A DNA stretch of 64,000 bases from Ulvibacter litoralis (GTDB lineage: Bacteria; Bacteroidota; Bacteroidia; Flavobacteriales; Flavobacteriaceae): the NCBI RefSeq assembly GCF_900102055.1, contig NZ_FNBA01000001.1, positions 310,001 through 374,000 of the forward strand, given 5' to 3'. The translations under genes were made by a program, and so were the position numbers. Below the pieces are notes generated by a model. The model had not been told where the DNA came from and made no database searches. It saw only the letters and a list, made by a program, of their open reading frames with translations. Of the stretch, positions 8,117 through 16,700 are shown one piece after another (within the stretch, counting starts at the first letter, position 1; the number at the start of each line of letters is the position of its first letter).

Positions 8117-9490
8117 TTAACGGGCGTCTCCAAAATTTTTGTTCATTGTAATGTCAGTCCCCATATAATCTTGTACTGTTCTAAAGCCGATATAGCTTCG
8201 AGCAGAATCTGCATATTCGTAATCACGAGTACTTACTTGAAGGAAGTAAGCTACATCTTTCCAAGAACCTCCACGTACAACTTTACGTGCATTATCTTCG
8301 TCATTTACATTTGGGTTCATTGTAGAAGTGTATTCGTAGGATGCAGGATCGTATGAAGATGCTACCCATTCTGAAACATTTCCAGACATGTTGTACAAGT
8401 TAAAATCGTTCGGTTCGTATGCATTCGCTTCAACAGTATATAACGCTTGATCTGCTGCATAATCTCCACGAAGTGGCTTAAAGTTTGCCATAAAACAACC
8501 TCTATCGTTTTTAGCATAAGGTCCACCCCAAGGATATGTAGCTGACGCTAAACCTCCACGAGCTGCATATTCCCATTCAGCTTCACCAGGAAGACGGAAT
8601 GAATTTACATGATTACGCTTTTTAGATTTTTGGTATGAGTTTTTGTACAATGTTCTCCAAGCACAGAATGCTTTTGCTTGTTTCCAGTTTACACCAACCA
8701 CTGGGTAATCACCATAGGCTTGATGCCAGAAGTAATCGTTGTGCATTGGCTCATTGTAAGAATAATTGAAATCTTTAATCCATACAGTAGTATCTGGATA
8801 GATAGCTACAGTATCTTTTTTAATAAAGTCTTTTCTTCTTTTGGTTTTATCTCTCGCTGCCGCTTGAATGTCCATGTGTGTGTATTGGAACTTCAATTTA
8901 TTCACATCGATGGTACGTTGTCCATTATACGCTTCTTCAGCAGGGATATACATACTATCCATTACCTCTGTATAATATTCATCAGGATACTCGGCAGTAT
9001 CCCAAATTAAATCAATGTTGTTGTTTATTTTTCTTCCAGCGTAGAAATCTTCTCCAAGACCATAGTAGTTATCGTACATGTATTGGTCGTACGGTGTCAT
9101 TTCTGCACTCTCTTGATCTTCAAAAGCGAAATCACCTACACCACCATCACCTGGCATTGCACCCACTTCATCTGCAATAATTGCAAGACGTAAACGGATT
9201 GTAGAATCGCGAACCCACTCTACAAATTGACGGTATTCAGCATTGGTTATTTCCGTTTCATCCATATAGAACGAACGAACGGTAACCGTTTTGGTAGGGG
9301 CATCGTTAACAGCGACGAAGTCATCGTCAGCCTTACCCATGATAAAAGATCCACCTGGAATAAGTGTCATTCCATAAGGTTTTTCAGGATACCATTTTTT
9401 CCCTTTTGCTCCAACTAGTTCTCCTCTGTCTCCAGAGTTACAGCTGTACAAAAAGGCAACAATCGCAGTTAATGCAATAAACTTCTTCAT
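8117..9490 (-). CDS. gldK: Gliding motility / type IX secretion lipoprotein GldK
   Basis: The 457-residue protein has a lipoprotein signal (MKKFIALTAIVAFLYSC, lipid Cys17) and a sulfatase-modifying-factor/formylglycine-generating-enzyme fold. Motifs seen are MTLIPGGSFIMG, DETEITNAEYRQFV, GVNWKQAKAFCAWRT, RLPGEAEWEYAARGG, MSGNVSEWV, VVRGGSWKD and IGFRTVQ. The reactive cysteines of true formylglycine enzymes are missing near the end (STRDYEYADSARSYIGFR), so the role is structural. GldK makes the outer-membrane-associated ring with GldN. It is the first gene of gldKLMN and has its own promoter upstream. Confidence 0.95.
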   Translation of the reverse strand: MKKFIALTAIVAFLYSCNSGDRGELVGAKGKKWYPEKPYGMTLIPGGSFIMGKADDDFVAVNDAPTKTVTVRSFYMDETEITNAEYRQFVEWVRDSTIRLRLAIIADEVGAMPGDGGVGDFAFEDQESAEMTPYDQYMYDNYYGLGEDFYAGRKINNNIDLIWDTAEYPDEYYTEVMDSMYIPAEEAYNGQRTIDVNKLKFQYTHMDIQAAARDKTKRRKDFIKKDTVAIYPDTTVWIKDFNYSYNEPMHNDYFWHQAYGDYPVVGVNWKQAKAFCAWRTLYKNSYQKSKKRNHVNSFRLPGEAEWEYAARGGLASATYPWGGPYAKNDRGCFMANFKPLRGDYAADQALYTVEANAYEPNDFNLYNMSGNVSEWVASSYDPASYEYTSTMNPNVNDEDNARKVVRGGSWKDVAYFLQVSTRDYEYADSARSYIGFRTVQDYMGTDITMNKNFGDAR

Positions 9491-9525
9491 AGGTAATTAG
9501 GTTAAATTTTCGAGATTCAAGGGCG

Positions 9526-9558
9526 TAAACCTATTTATAAAATTTTAAAAAAACAAAA
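9526..9558 (-). promoter_or_regulatory. Promoter of gldKLMN
   Basis: On the minus strand TTTTG (TTG at 9554-9556) is followed after 20 bases by TAGGTTTA at 9526-9533, one base off the Bacteroidota -7 consensus TAnnTTTG. This sits in the 111-base gap between the arginase-like gene and gldK, so gldKLMN can be transcribed independently of topA. The rest of the gap is AT-rich with no hairpin seen. Confidence 0.5.
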
Positions 9559-9601
9559 GTTTTCTTAAAAATAAACAAATCTCTTTTAGTTCAATGTTTG
9601 A

Positions 9602-10765
9602 TTATACTTCATTCTTTCGGCGGGCCTTATACCACCGCTCAGGAATCTCCTGGTTACACGCACTCAAATATTCGCCATAAGTGCAAGGTAATAACGTTCT
9701 TCTTTTTAATTTATTATTAACATTTAGAAAAAAAGGTAATTCTATCCACCAACGCCCTGTTTTATTGCACTTTTTAAACAATAAAATAGCATCATCGACA
9801 GGTACATTGTATGTAGAATAGCGTTTTTCATCCTCAAAATCATCATCAGAAATCCTAAAATTCACGCCCTCTATAAAATACCAAATTATTTGCGCCACTA
9901 ACATTGCGGAACTCTTTTCTTCTTTAAATTTATTCAATTCATACACACCAAATGAGGATACTTGATTGCTTATTCCAGCATATCGAGCTATGGCACATAT
10001 TTCTCTCCCATCAAATCCATTTGGAGAGGCATTATTCTTATAACTAATTTCTGAACTTTTTATTGCAGTTACATCCAAACTTACAATATCTGCATTTCGC
10101 ATAATAGGCTCAACAACTGTGATATCTGAAGTAACTTCTCCCAATCGATACGCATCGAAATACAACTTCTCCATCAAAGAAATTTCTTCAGGAGGGTTGA
10201 AAAAAGACTGATAGCCAAGCGCACTATAATTAAACAGATTATAAGGCTGATCAACAATTATCTTACCAATGTACGAATGGTTAGAAATGGGTGCTTCTGC
10301 ATCTCCCACATCAAATTTACTATCCACGTTTACCAAATTCACCATCTCTCCAAGCTCATCGTAAGCGCGATACTGCGCATACAATACATCTTGACCGGCT
10401 CCCAAAAGTAACGGAATTATATTTCTTTTCAGCAATGCTTCAACAACTGTTTTAACAGCAAAATACGTATCTTCAACAGTTGCGCCTTTTTCAATATCTC
10501 CTAAATCGATAATTTTATGAATCCAATTCCCAGGATATAAGGAATACAGCTCTTTCCGAAGTAAATCAAAAGAAACTTCCTCTCCCATATAATCTACACC
10601 ACCTCTATTCTCTTTAACACCTAGCAAAGCAAACTTCACATCCTTTAAATCTGGAAGTTCTCCTTGTTTGCTGTGCACCGCAATCTTTTTTCCCAATACA
10701 CCGACTGGCAAAATTTCTCGATGGGCACTTACAGATTTAGAAACGGGGGAAAGAAACTCTATCAT
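9602..10765 (-). CDS. Arginase/formimidoylglutamase-fold protein with degenerate metal site
   Basis: The 387-residue protein keeps the ureohydrolase fold signature, and relatives next to gldK in Flavobacteriaceae are labelled formimidoylglutamase or arginase. The metal motifs are eroded. The usual GGDHS is GAGQD (residues 122-126, Gln in place of His). DAHxD is DSKFD (148-152, Lys in place of His). SxDxD is SLDVT (229-233, Thr in place of Asp). Three of six expected metal ligands are therefore changed, so manganese catalysis is unlikely. Its start overlaps the topA stop by one base and gldK follows, which hints at a structural or regulatory link to secretion. A non-enzymatic role is inference. 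Confidence 0.75.
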   Translation of the reverse strand: MIEFLSPVSKSVSAHREILPVGVLGKKIAVHSKQGELPDLKDVKFALLGVKENRGGVDYMGEEVSFDLLRKELYSLYPGNWIHKIIDLGDIEKGATVEDTYFAVKTVVEALLKRNIIPLLLGAGQDVLYAQYRAYDELGEMVNLVNVDSKFDVGDAEAPISNHSYIGKIIVDQPYNLFNYSALGYQSFFNPPEEISLMEKLYFDAYRLGEVTSDITVVEPIMRNADIVSLDVTAIKSSEISYKNNASPNGFDGREICAIARYAGISNQVSSFGVYELNKFKEEKSSAMLVAQIIWYFIEGVNFRISDDDFEDEKRYSTYNVPVDDAILLFKKCNKTGRWWIELPFFLNVNNKLKRRTLLPCTYGEYLSACNQEIPERWYKARRKNEV

Positions 10766-13296
10766 TATTTTTTCTTGGCTGCAGTTTTCTTTTTAGTGGG
10801 TGCTTTCTTTTTGGCTGGCGCCTTCTTTTTAGCTGCTTTCTTCTTAGGAGTTTTCTTTTCAATCATTGCCAGAGCCTCTTCCAAAGTGATTTTATCAGCT
10901 TCAGTCGTTTTTGGCAACTCTATCTTCAGTTTTCCTTTTATCAGGTTAAAACGTCCCCAACGTGCTTTCTCAAGGCGAATTCCTTCATCTGGCCATTCGT
11001 TGATAAGCTTGTCGATTTCTTTTTGTTTTTTATCCTCTATCAACTGTTTGATATCTGCTTCGGAAAGGTTATCGAAATCGTACTTTTTATTAACGTTAAT
11101 GAAAATATTATTCCATTTAATAAAAGGTCCGAAACGCCCTACTCCTTTTTGAACGGGCAGTTCTTCGTAAAAAGCAATCGGCGCATCTGCTTTTTCTTTT
11201 TCAAGAATCAACTCTGTAGCCACTTCCATATCTACTTCTAAAGGATCCATGCCCTTCGGAAGTGAAATAAACTTTTTACCCAATCGGATATACGGTCCAA
11301 AACGACCATTATTTACCTCAACATCTTCTTCTTTATACACTCCCAACGTCTTCGGAAGCTTAAACAAATCCATTACCTCTTCAAACGTTATTTGATGTAA
11401 TTGTTGGTCTGGACGTAAACTTGCAAATTTCTTTTCTTCATCGTCTGGCGCTCCTATTTGAGCCATAGGACCAAATTTACCCAAACGAACTAAGACTGTT
11501 TTTCCACTTGCAGGATCTTCTCCTAAAATACGCTCTCCACTTTCACGATCGGCATTTTCAGAAACATCTTCCACACGTGGATGAAATTTCGCGTAGAAGT
11601 CTTTCATCATCTTCTTCCACTCTTCTTTTCCTTCTGCTATATCATCAAAGTCTTGCTCAACTTTTGCTGTAAAATTGTAATCTAACACCGATGAAAAATG
11701 CTCCACCAAAAAGTCGTTTACAATCATTCCAATATCTGTTGGAACCAACTTTCCTTTGTCCGATCCTATTGTCTCAGTCAATGTTTTATCGTTCACTTCG
11801 TTTTCTTGAAGTGTTAGTTGTAAATACGAACGCTCAACGCCTTCAACACTTCCTTTTTCTACATAATTACGATTGATAATGGTAGAAATTGTCGGTGCGT
11901 ACGTAGACGGACGACCAATTCCCAGCTCTTCCAATTGTTTTACCAAAGATGCTTCCGTAAAGCGGTAAGGCGGTCTTGTAAATCGTTCGGTCGCTGTAAT
12001 ATATTCGTTTCCTAAATCGTCTCCTTTTGAGAGGTTAGGCAACATTCCTTCTTGTTCTTCTTCTTCAAAATCGGTACCTTCTAAATACACTTTCAAGAAA
12101 CCGTCAAACTTGATCATTTCACCGTTAGCAGCAAAATGTTCCGATACTTTTTCCGAAGCAAGTACTTCAATTTTTACATTGGTACGCTCCAATTGTGCAT
12201 CGCTCATTTGCGACGCGATGGTACGTTTCCAAATTAGGTCGTACAAACGTGCTTGGTCGTAATCGCCTTCAATACTCTTTCGAGACATATCGGTAGGGCG
12301 AATGGCCTCATGCGCTTCTTGAGCTCCTTTTGCCTTTCCTTTATAATTTCGTGGTTTGCTGTATTCGCTTCCGTAAGAATCACTAATTTCTTTTTCGGCA
12401 GCCGCGATAGCATCTTTTGAAAGATTTACACTATCGGTTCTCATATAGGTAATAAGTCCCGCTTCGTACAAACGCTGCGCCATGGTCATCGTTTTCCCTA
12501 CTGAAAAATACAACTTACGAGAAGCTTCTTGTTGTAGTGTTGATGTTGTAAAAGGCGCTGCAGGTGATTTCTTTGCAGGCTTTTTTACCAAATCTGAAAC
12601 TTTATAAGAAGCCTTAATATTTTTTGCTAAGAATGCTCTAGCATCTGCTTCTTTCTCAAAGTTCTTCGGCAATTTTGCTTTAAACTTATTCCCTTCCGCA
12701 GTAATAAACTCAGCATCTATTCGGTAAGATCCTACTGGAGTAAACGCTTCAATTTCTCTTTCGCGCTCAACAATTAATCGTACCGCGACACTTTGTACAC
12801 GTCCGGCAGACAACCCTCCTTTTACCTTTCTCCACAATACTGGAGAAAGCTCATACCCTACCAATCGATCTAAAACACGACGTGCTTGTTGGGCATTTAC
12901 TAGGTTGTAATCTATTTGTCTTGGATTTTCAATCGCCTTTAAAATGGCTGTTTTGGTAATCTCATGAAAAACAATTCGTTTTGTCTTTTCTTCTTTTAAA
13001 TCTAGCTCTTCAGCAAGGTGCCATGCAATAGCCTCTCCTTCTCGATCCTCATCACTCGCTAACCAAACCATTTCAGCTTTTTTAGAAAGTGCTTTTAATT
13101 CTCGTACGAGTGCTTTTTTATCGCTAGATACTATATATTTTGGCGTAAAATCCCCCTCTACATCTACCCCTAACTCTTTGGAAGGAAGATCTGCAATGTG
13201 TCCGAAACTGGAGGAAACTTTGAAATCTTTTCCGAGGAACTTTTCAATAGTTTTCGCTTTCGCAGGTGACTCAACAATCACTAAATTCTTAGCCAT
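10765..13296 (-). CDS. topA: DNA topoisomerase I (type IA)
   Basis: The 843-residue enzyme starts with the TOPRIM domain (LVIVESPAKAKTIEKFLG; acidic motif ASDEDREGEAIAWHL near residues 80-94). It has the catalytic tyrosine Tyr284 in GLITYMRTDS and the GRPSTYAPTISTI segment. It relaxes negative supercoils by cutting one strand. Instead of zinc ribbons there are several GRFGPYI-type repeats from about residue 600, and I can find no cysteine anywhere in the protein. The C-terminus is a Lys/Ala/Pro-rich tail resembling a histone H1 tail, likely adding non-specific DNA binding. It shares one base with the following arginase-like gene. Confidence 0.96.
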   Translation of the reverse strand: MAKNLVIVESPAKAKTIEKFLGKDFKVSSSFGHIADLPSKELGVDVEGDFTPKYIVSSDKKALVRELKALSKKAEMVWLASDEDREGEAIAWHLAEELDLKEEKTKRIVFHEITKTAILKAIENPRQIDYNLVNAQQARRVLDRLVGYELSPVLWRKVKGGLSAGRVQSVAVRLIVEREREIEAFTPVGSYRIDAEFITAEGNKFKAKLPKNFEKEADARAFLAKNIKASYKVSDLVKKPAKKSPAAPFTTSTLQQEASRKLYFSVGKTMTMAQRLYEAGLITYMRTDSVNLSKDAIAAAEKEISDSYGSEYSKPRNYKGKAKGAQEAHEAIRPTDMSRKSIEGDYDQARLYDLIWKRTIASQMSDAQLERTNVKIEVLASEKVSEHFAANGEMIKFDGFLKVYLEGTDFEEEEQEGMLPNLSKGDDLGNEYITATERFTRPPYRFTEASLVKQLEELGIGRPSTYAPTISTIINRNYVEKGSVEGVERSYLQLTLQENEVNDKTLTETIGSDKGKLVPTDIGMIVNDFLVEHFSSVLDYNFTAKVEQDFDDIAEGKEEWKKMMKDFYAKFHPRVEDVSENADRESGERILGEDPASGKTVLVRLGKFGPMAQIGAPDDEEKKFASLRPDQQLHQITFEEVMDLFKLPKTLGVYKEEDVEVNNGRFGPYIRLGKKFISLPKGMDPLEVDMEVATELILEKEKADAPIAFYEELPVQKGVGRFGPFIKWNNIFINVNKKYDFDNLSEADIKQLIEDKKQKEIDKLINEWPDEGIRLEKARWGRFNLIKGKLKIELPKTTEADKITLEEALAMIEKKTPKKKAAKKKAPAKKKAPTKKKTAAKKK

Positions 13297-13316
13297 ATTC
13301 TTTTTTCTTTGGGAGA

Positions 13317-13324
13317 CAAAAGTA
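13317..13324 (-). promoter_or_regulatory. -7 box (TACTTTTG) of topA
   Basis: TACTTTTG on the minus strand fits TAnnTTTG exactly and lies 20 bases before the topA ATG. The nearest TTG is about 25 bases further upstream, longer than the usual spacing, so only the -7 element is supported. Confidence 0.45.
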
Positions 13325-13395
13325 TAGTATTTTTTTAATACCGTATTATCAAGGAGGCATTTTCACCTTCTATTAACAAGAGTAACGTATATTTA

Positions 13396-14172
13396 TTATT
13401 TTAAAACCTTCTGTTCCCTTTCTTCCGTATCGCCCTCAAAACCAATGGTATCTTTATACACATAATAGACAGGAACATGCATAAAGTACGCCGTAAACAA
13501 GACTCCAACAAAACATAAAATAATTCCTAATTGCGCAACCATTGATGAAATTAAAACCAATCCAAATATGATGATCCAATACTTATTCCCCAATTTAAAA
13601 CTCGCTTTTACAATATCTGAAACCGAAAGTTCGGGACGAAATGCATAAATAACACCGAATAATTGAATCGGAACCATTACATAAAAAATGGGCAAATAAC
13701 ACAAAAGAATTGCTAGTAATACGATTCCGAAACTAGCAAATGACAATAAAAATAGCTTCTTAAAATCTCTCTTTACAAAGTCAAAATATCCACCCACATC
13801 GCTTGCCAACTCTAAATCCTCTTTTTTAAGAACTGTAAAGTAATGAGCTGTAACTCCAAAAACAACCGCTTGAAAGATAAAAATAACGCAAAACACAACC
13901 AATCCATAAACGATGATTAAAGGTAAATAAGTCATAAGCTCCGAAGCATCACTAAAATCAGAACCGCCACTAGAAACTTGACTAAAGATAACTGCAAAAT
14001 AGGGTACATAAATAAGCAAAAGCATAGGCACAACCACCACCATACTCACCAAAACGTGGTACAAGGCCTGCTCCCATGTTTTTTTAAACAACTCAAAACT
14101 CTTAGAAAGAATATCTCCAAAATCTGGTTTATTCGATTCTTCTATTTGCTGAAAAATATCTTTTTTTATCAT
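13396..14172 (-). CDS. Predicted multi-pass membrane protein
   Basis: This 258-residue protein starts with a soluble segment (about residues 1-35, DFGDILSKSFELFKKTWEQAL). About six hydrophobic helices follow between residues 38 and 240, and the end is a charged Glu/Arg/Lys tail. The opening resembles the cytoplasmic lead of uncharacterised Bacteroidota membrane proteins that appear under misleading names in databases. No catalytic or transport motif is visible. It lies upstream of topA on the same strand with a 99-base gap that holds a topA -7 box, so co-transcription is possible but not required. Function unknown. Confidence 0.7.
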   Translation of the reverse strand: MIKKDIFQQIEESNKPDFGDILSKSFELFKKTWEQALYHVLVSMVVVVPMLLLIYVPYFAVIFSQVSSGGSDFSDASELMTYLPLIIVYGLVVFCVIFIFQAVVFGVTAHYFTVLKKEDLELASDVGGYFDFVKRDFKKLFLLSFASFGIVLLAILLCYLPIFYVMVPIQLFGVIYAFRPELSVSDIVKASFKLGNKYWIIIFGLVLISSMVAQLGIILCFVGVLFTAYFMHVPVYYVYKDTIGFEGDTEEREQKVLK

Positions 14173-14220
14173 AGTACTATTGAAGGTTAGGGTGTAAATT
14201 TACAAAAAGAAGTCTGACAC

Positions 14221-14253
14221 TTTGTCACCAACTTCAATTTAATTGTATCTTTG
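14221..14253 (+). promoter_or_regulatory. Promoter of miaB
   Basis: TTTG at 14221-14224 is followed after 21 bases by TATCTTTG at 14246-14253, a full match to the Bacteroidota vegetative promoter. A palindrome (14215-14227) overlaps the -33 box. The miaB ATG is 50 bases downstream of the -7 box. Confidence 0.65.
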
Positions 14254-14302
14254 TACGTTACTTGATTACACATACAAGTATATTCAATAGTGAGACGAAC
14301 TT

Positions 14303-15757
14303 ATGGAAGAAAAGATTATAGACGAGAACAAACAAGGGACTGCTATCACATTAGAAGCAAAACCTAAAAACACACGTAAACTTTATATTGAAAGTTACGG
14401 TTGCCAAATGAATTTTAGCGACAGTGAAATTGTTGCCTCTATACTTGCAGACCAAGGCTATAATACCACCCAAAACTTGGAAGATGCCGATTTGGTATTG
14501 GTAAACACCTGTTCCATTCGTGATAAAGCCGAACAAACAGTTCGAAAAAGATTGGAAAAATACAATGCTGTAAAACGTATTAACCCAGGAATGAAAGTGG
14601 GCGTATTAGGCTGTATGGCCGAGCGTTTAAAAGAAAAGTTTCTTGACGAAGAAAAAATTGTAGACATGGTGGTAGGGCCAGATGCCTACAAAGACCTTCC
14701 TAATTTATTAAAAGAAGTGGAAGACGGTCGCGATGCTGTAAATGTTGTGCTTTCTAAAGATGAAACTTACGGCGATGTTTCACCCGTGCGTCTAGGCTCT
14801 AATGGCATTAACGCCCTTGTAAGCATTACCCGTGGATGTGACAATATGTGTACATTCTGTGTGGTTCCTTTTACCCGCGGAAGGGAACGTAGTCGCGACC
14901 CACAAAGTATCTTAAAGGAAGTGAACGACCTTGTTGAAAAAGGATATAAAGAAATTACGCTGTTAGGCCAAAATGTAGATAGTTATGTTTGGTACGGAGG
15001 CGGTCTGAAGAAGGATTTCAAAAATGCTTCGGAAATGCAAAAAGCAACGGCGACGTCTTTTTCTAACTTGTTAGCGATGGTTGCTGAAGCTCATCCAAAA
15101 CTTCGTGTTCGGTTTTCGACCTCAAATCCGCAAGATATGACCGAAGATGTGCTACACACTGTTGCCAAATACGATAACATTTGTAATTACATTCACTTGC
15201 CAGTACAAAGCGGAAGCACGCGTATTTTAAAAGAAATGAACCGTCAGCACACGCGTGAAGAGTACCTTGCGTTGGTTGACAAAATTCACGAGATTATTCC
15301 CAACTGCGGAATTTCACAGGATATGATTGTTGGTTTCCCTACGGAAACGGAAGAAGACCATCAGGACACCTTAAGTTTAATGGAGCAAGTACAGTACTAT
15401 TTTGGATATATGTATAAATATTCTGAACGTCCTGGAACCATGGCTGCCCGTAAATTTAAAGATGATGTTCCTGAAGAAACAAAAAAACGCCGCCTTACTG
15501 AAATCGTAGCCGCACAACGCAGACATGGTGCCTACCGAACCAATCAATTTATAGGACAAACCTGCGAGGTGTTGATAGAACGAGCATCTAAGAAAAATGA
15601 AAACGAATGGAGCGGTAGAAATCCGCAAGGATTGGTGGTTGTTTTTCCAAAAGAAAACTACAACCCTGGCGACTTTGTGAATGTAAAAATAGCATCCTGT
15701 ACGAGCGCAACATTGATTGGAGAAGCTATTGGACTTTCAGAAAACAACGAACTATAA
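14303..15757 (+). CDS. miaB: tRNA-2-methylthio-N6-dimethylallyladenosine synthase MiaB
   Basis: The 484-residue radical SAM methylthiotransferase adds the 2-methylthio group to i6A37 of tRNAs reading UNN codons. The N-terminal UPF0004 domain carries the auxiliary cluster cysteines (YGCQMNFSD, VNTCSIRDKAE, LGCMAERL). The radical SAM motif CxxxCxxC is in GCDNMCTFCVVPFTRGRERSR (about residue 180), and a TRAM domain closes the protein. An extra N-terminal lead of about 25 charged residues is typical of Bacteroidota copies. It is the first gene of the plus-strand block and has a good promoter. Confidence 0.96.
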   Translation: MEEKIIDENKQGTAITLEAKPKNTRKLYIESYGCQMNFSDSEIVASILADQGYNTTQNLEDADLVLVNTCSIRDKAEQTVRKRLEKYNAVKRINPGMKVGVLGCMAERLKEKFLDEEKIVDMVVGPDAYKDLPNLLKEVEDGRDAVNVVLSKDETYGDVSPVRLGSNGINALVSITRGCDNMCTFCVVPFTRGRERSRDPQSILKEVNDLVEKGYKEITLLGQNVDSYVWYGGGLKKDFKNASEMQKATATSFSNLLAMVAEAHPKLRVRFSTSNPQDMTEDVLHTVAKYDNICNYIHLPVQSGSTRILKEMNRQHTREEYLALVDKIHEIIPNCGISQDMIVGFPTETEEDHQDTLSLMEQVQYYFGYMYKYSERPGTMAARKFKDDVPEETKKRRLTEIVAAQRRHGAYRTNQFIGQTCEVLIERASKKNENEWSGRNPQGLVVVFPKENYNPGDFVNVKIASCTSATLIGEAIGLSENNEL

Positions 15758-15797
15758 AAATTTTGTATATTGAGGTGTAACTTAAAACAGAACAATT

Positions 15798-16682
15798 ATG
15801 AGACATGCTATTTTACTTATAAGTGCGATTTTTCTTCTATTAAGCTGTTCCAACAATGATAATGATGCAGTTCAAGAAGAACAAATTTCAGAATTAAAAA
15901 TTAAAAAATTTAGAATTACTCACTTCGATGAAACTACCGGCTTGCCTGGACACAACGACTATTATTTTGACGAAGATGCGAAACTCACAAAAATACATGT
16001 TATTCATTATGACGGAATCGATGGAGTTATAGACAACATTTCATACAATGCTTCTGGGCAGTTAACTAGAAATGATAGAAACACCATAGATCAAGGCGTT
16101 TCAGAACTTTCCTATTATTTTGAGTATCTATACAATAGTGACAACAAGCTTGAACAAATTCAGGAATACGATGCAAATGGAAATGAAAATCGTATTATGG
16201 AGGTTATACATTACCAAGACAGCATACAAGTTCATAAGGATTTAGCCTCAACCTCTGAGGTTATTTCATCTTTTAAATTTAGCCCCGCAAACCTTTTAAC
16301 AAAAACAATAACTAAAGCTCACGAATCGCTCTATCCTACGCATCAAGATTACACCTATGACGGTGCAAATCTGATAAACATTCATACGGAAGATTTCTAC
16401 ACTTCTGAGATTTCGGATCAATACTACCAACACGACGATAAAATAAATCCGCTGCACCTCGTTCTTATGGAGAGCTATAGACAACATATTATAGATAACT
16501 TCGGACTTTACTTGCTTCCAAAAGAATATTTATATTCTGAAAATAACACAACACACTATCAAAGCACTTTTGATAGCGATCAAGTGACCACGTATCGATA
16601 CAACAATTTAGACTACCCCATAAGTGCCGAAGTCAAAATTGATGGAAATTTATACCGTGAATTGACGTACGAATATTACTAA
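15798..16682 (+). CDS. Lipoprotein with YD-like repeats, copy 1
   Basis: The 294-residue protein has a lipoprotein signal (lipid Cys near residue 17 in FLLLSCSNNDND). The body is made of short beta-strand units such as YYFDEDAKLTKIHV, ISYNASGQLTRND, YLYNSDNKLEQIQEYDANGNE and YTYDGANLINI, which resemble RHS/YD repeats or open beta-sheet surface proteins. It should be anchored to the envelope and exposed. A paralogue follows 18 bases later with a near-identical signal region and a strongly diverged body. No specific function is recognised; a surface or contact-dependent role is only a guess from the repeat type. Confidence 0.8.
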   Translation: MRHAILLISAIFLLLSCSNNDNDAVQEEQISELKIKKFRITHFDETTGLPGHNDYYFDEDAKLTKIHVIHYDGIDGVIDNISYNASGQLTRNDRNTIDQGVSELSYYFEYLYNSDNKLEQIQEYDANGNENRIMEVIHYQDSIQVHKDLASTSEVISSFKFSPANLLTKTITKAHESLYPTHQDYTYDGANLINIHTEDFYTSEISDQYYQHDDKINPLHLVLMESYRQHIIDNFGLYLLPKEYLYSENNTTHYQSTFDSDQVTTYRYNNLDYPISAEVKIDGNLYRELTYEYY

Positions 16683-16700
16683 CCTAAAAATAAAAGAATT

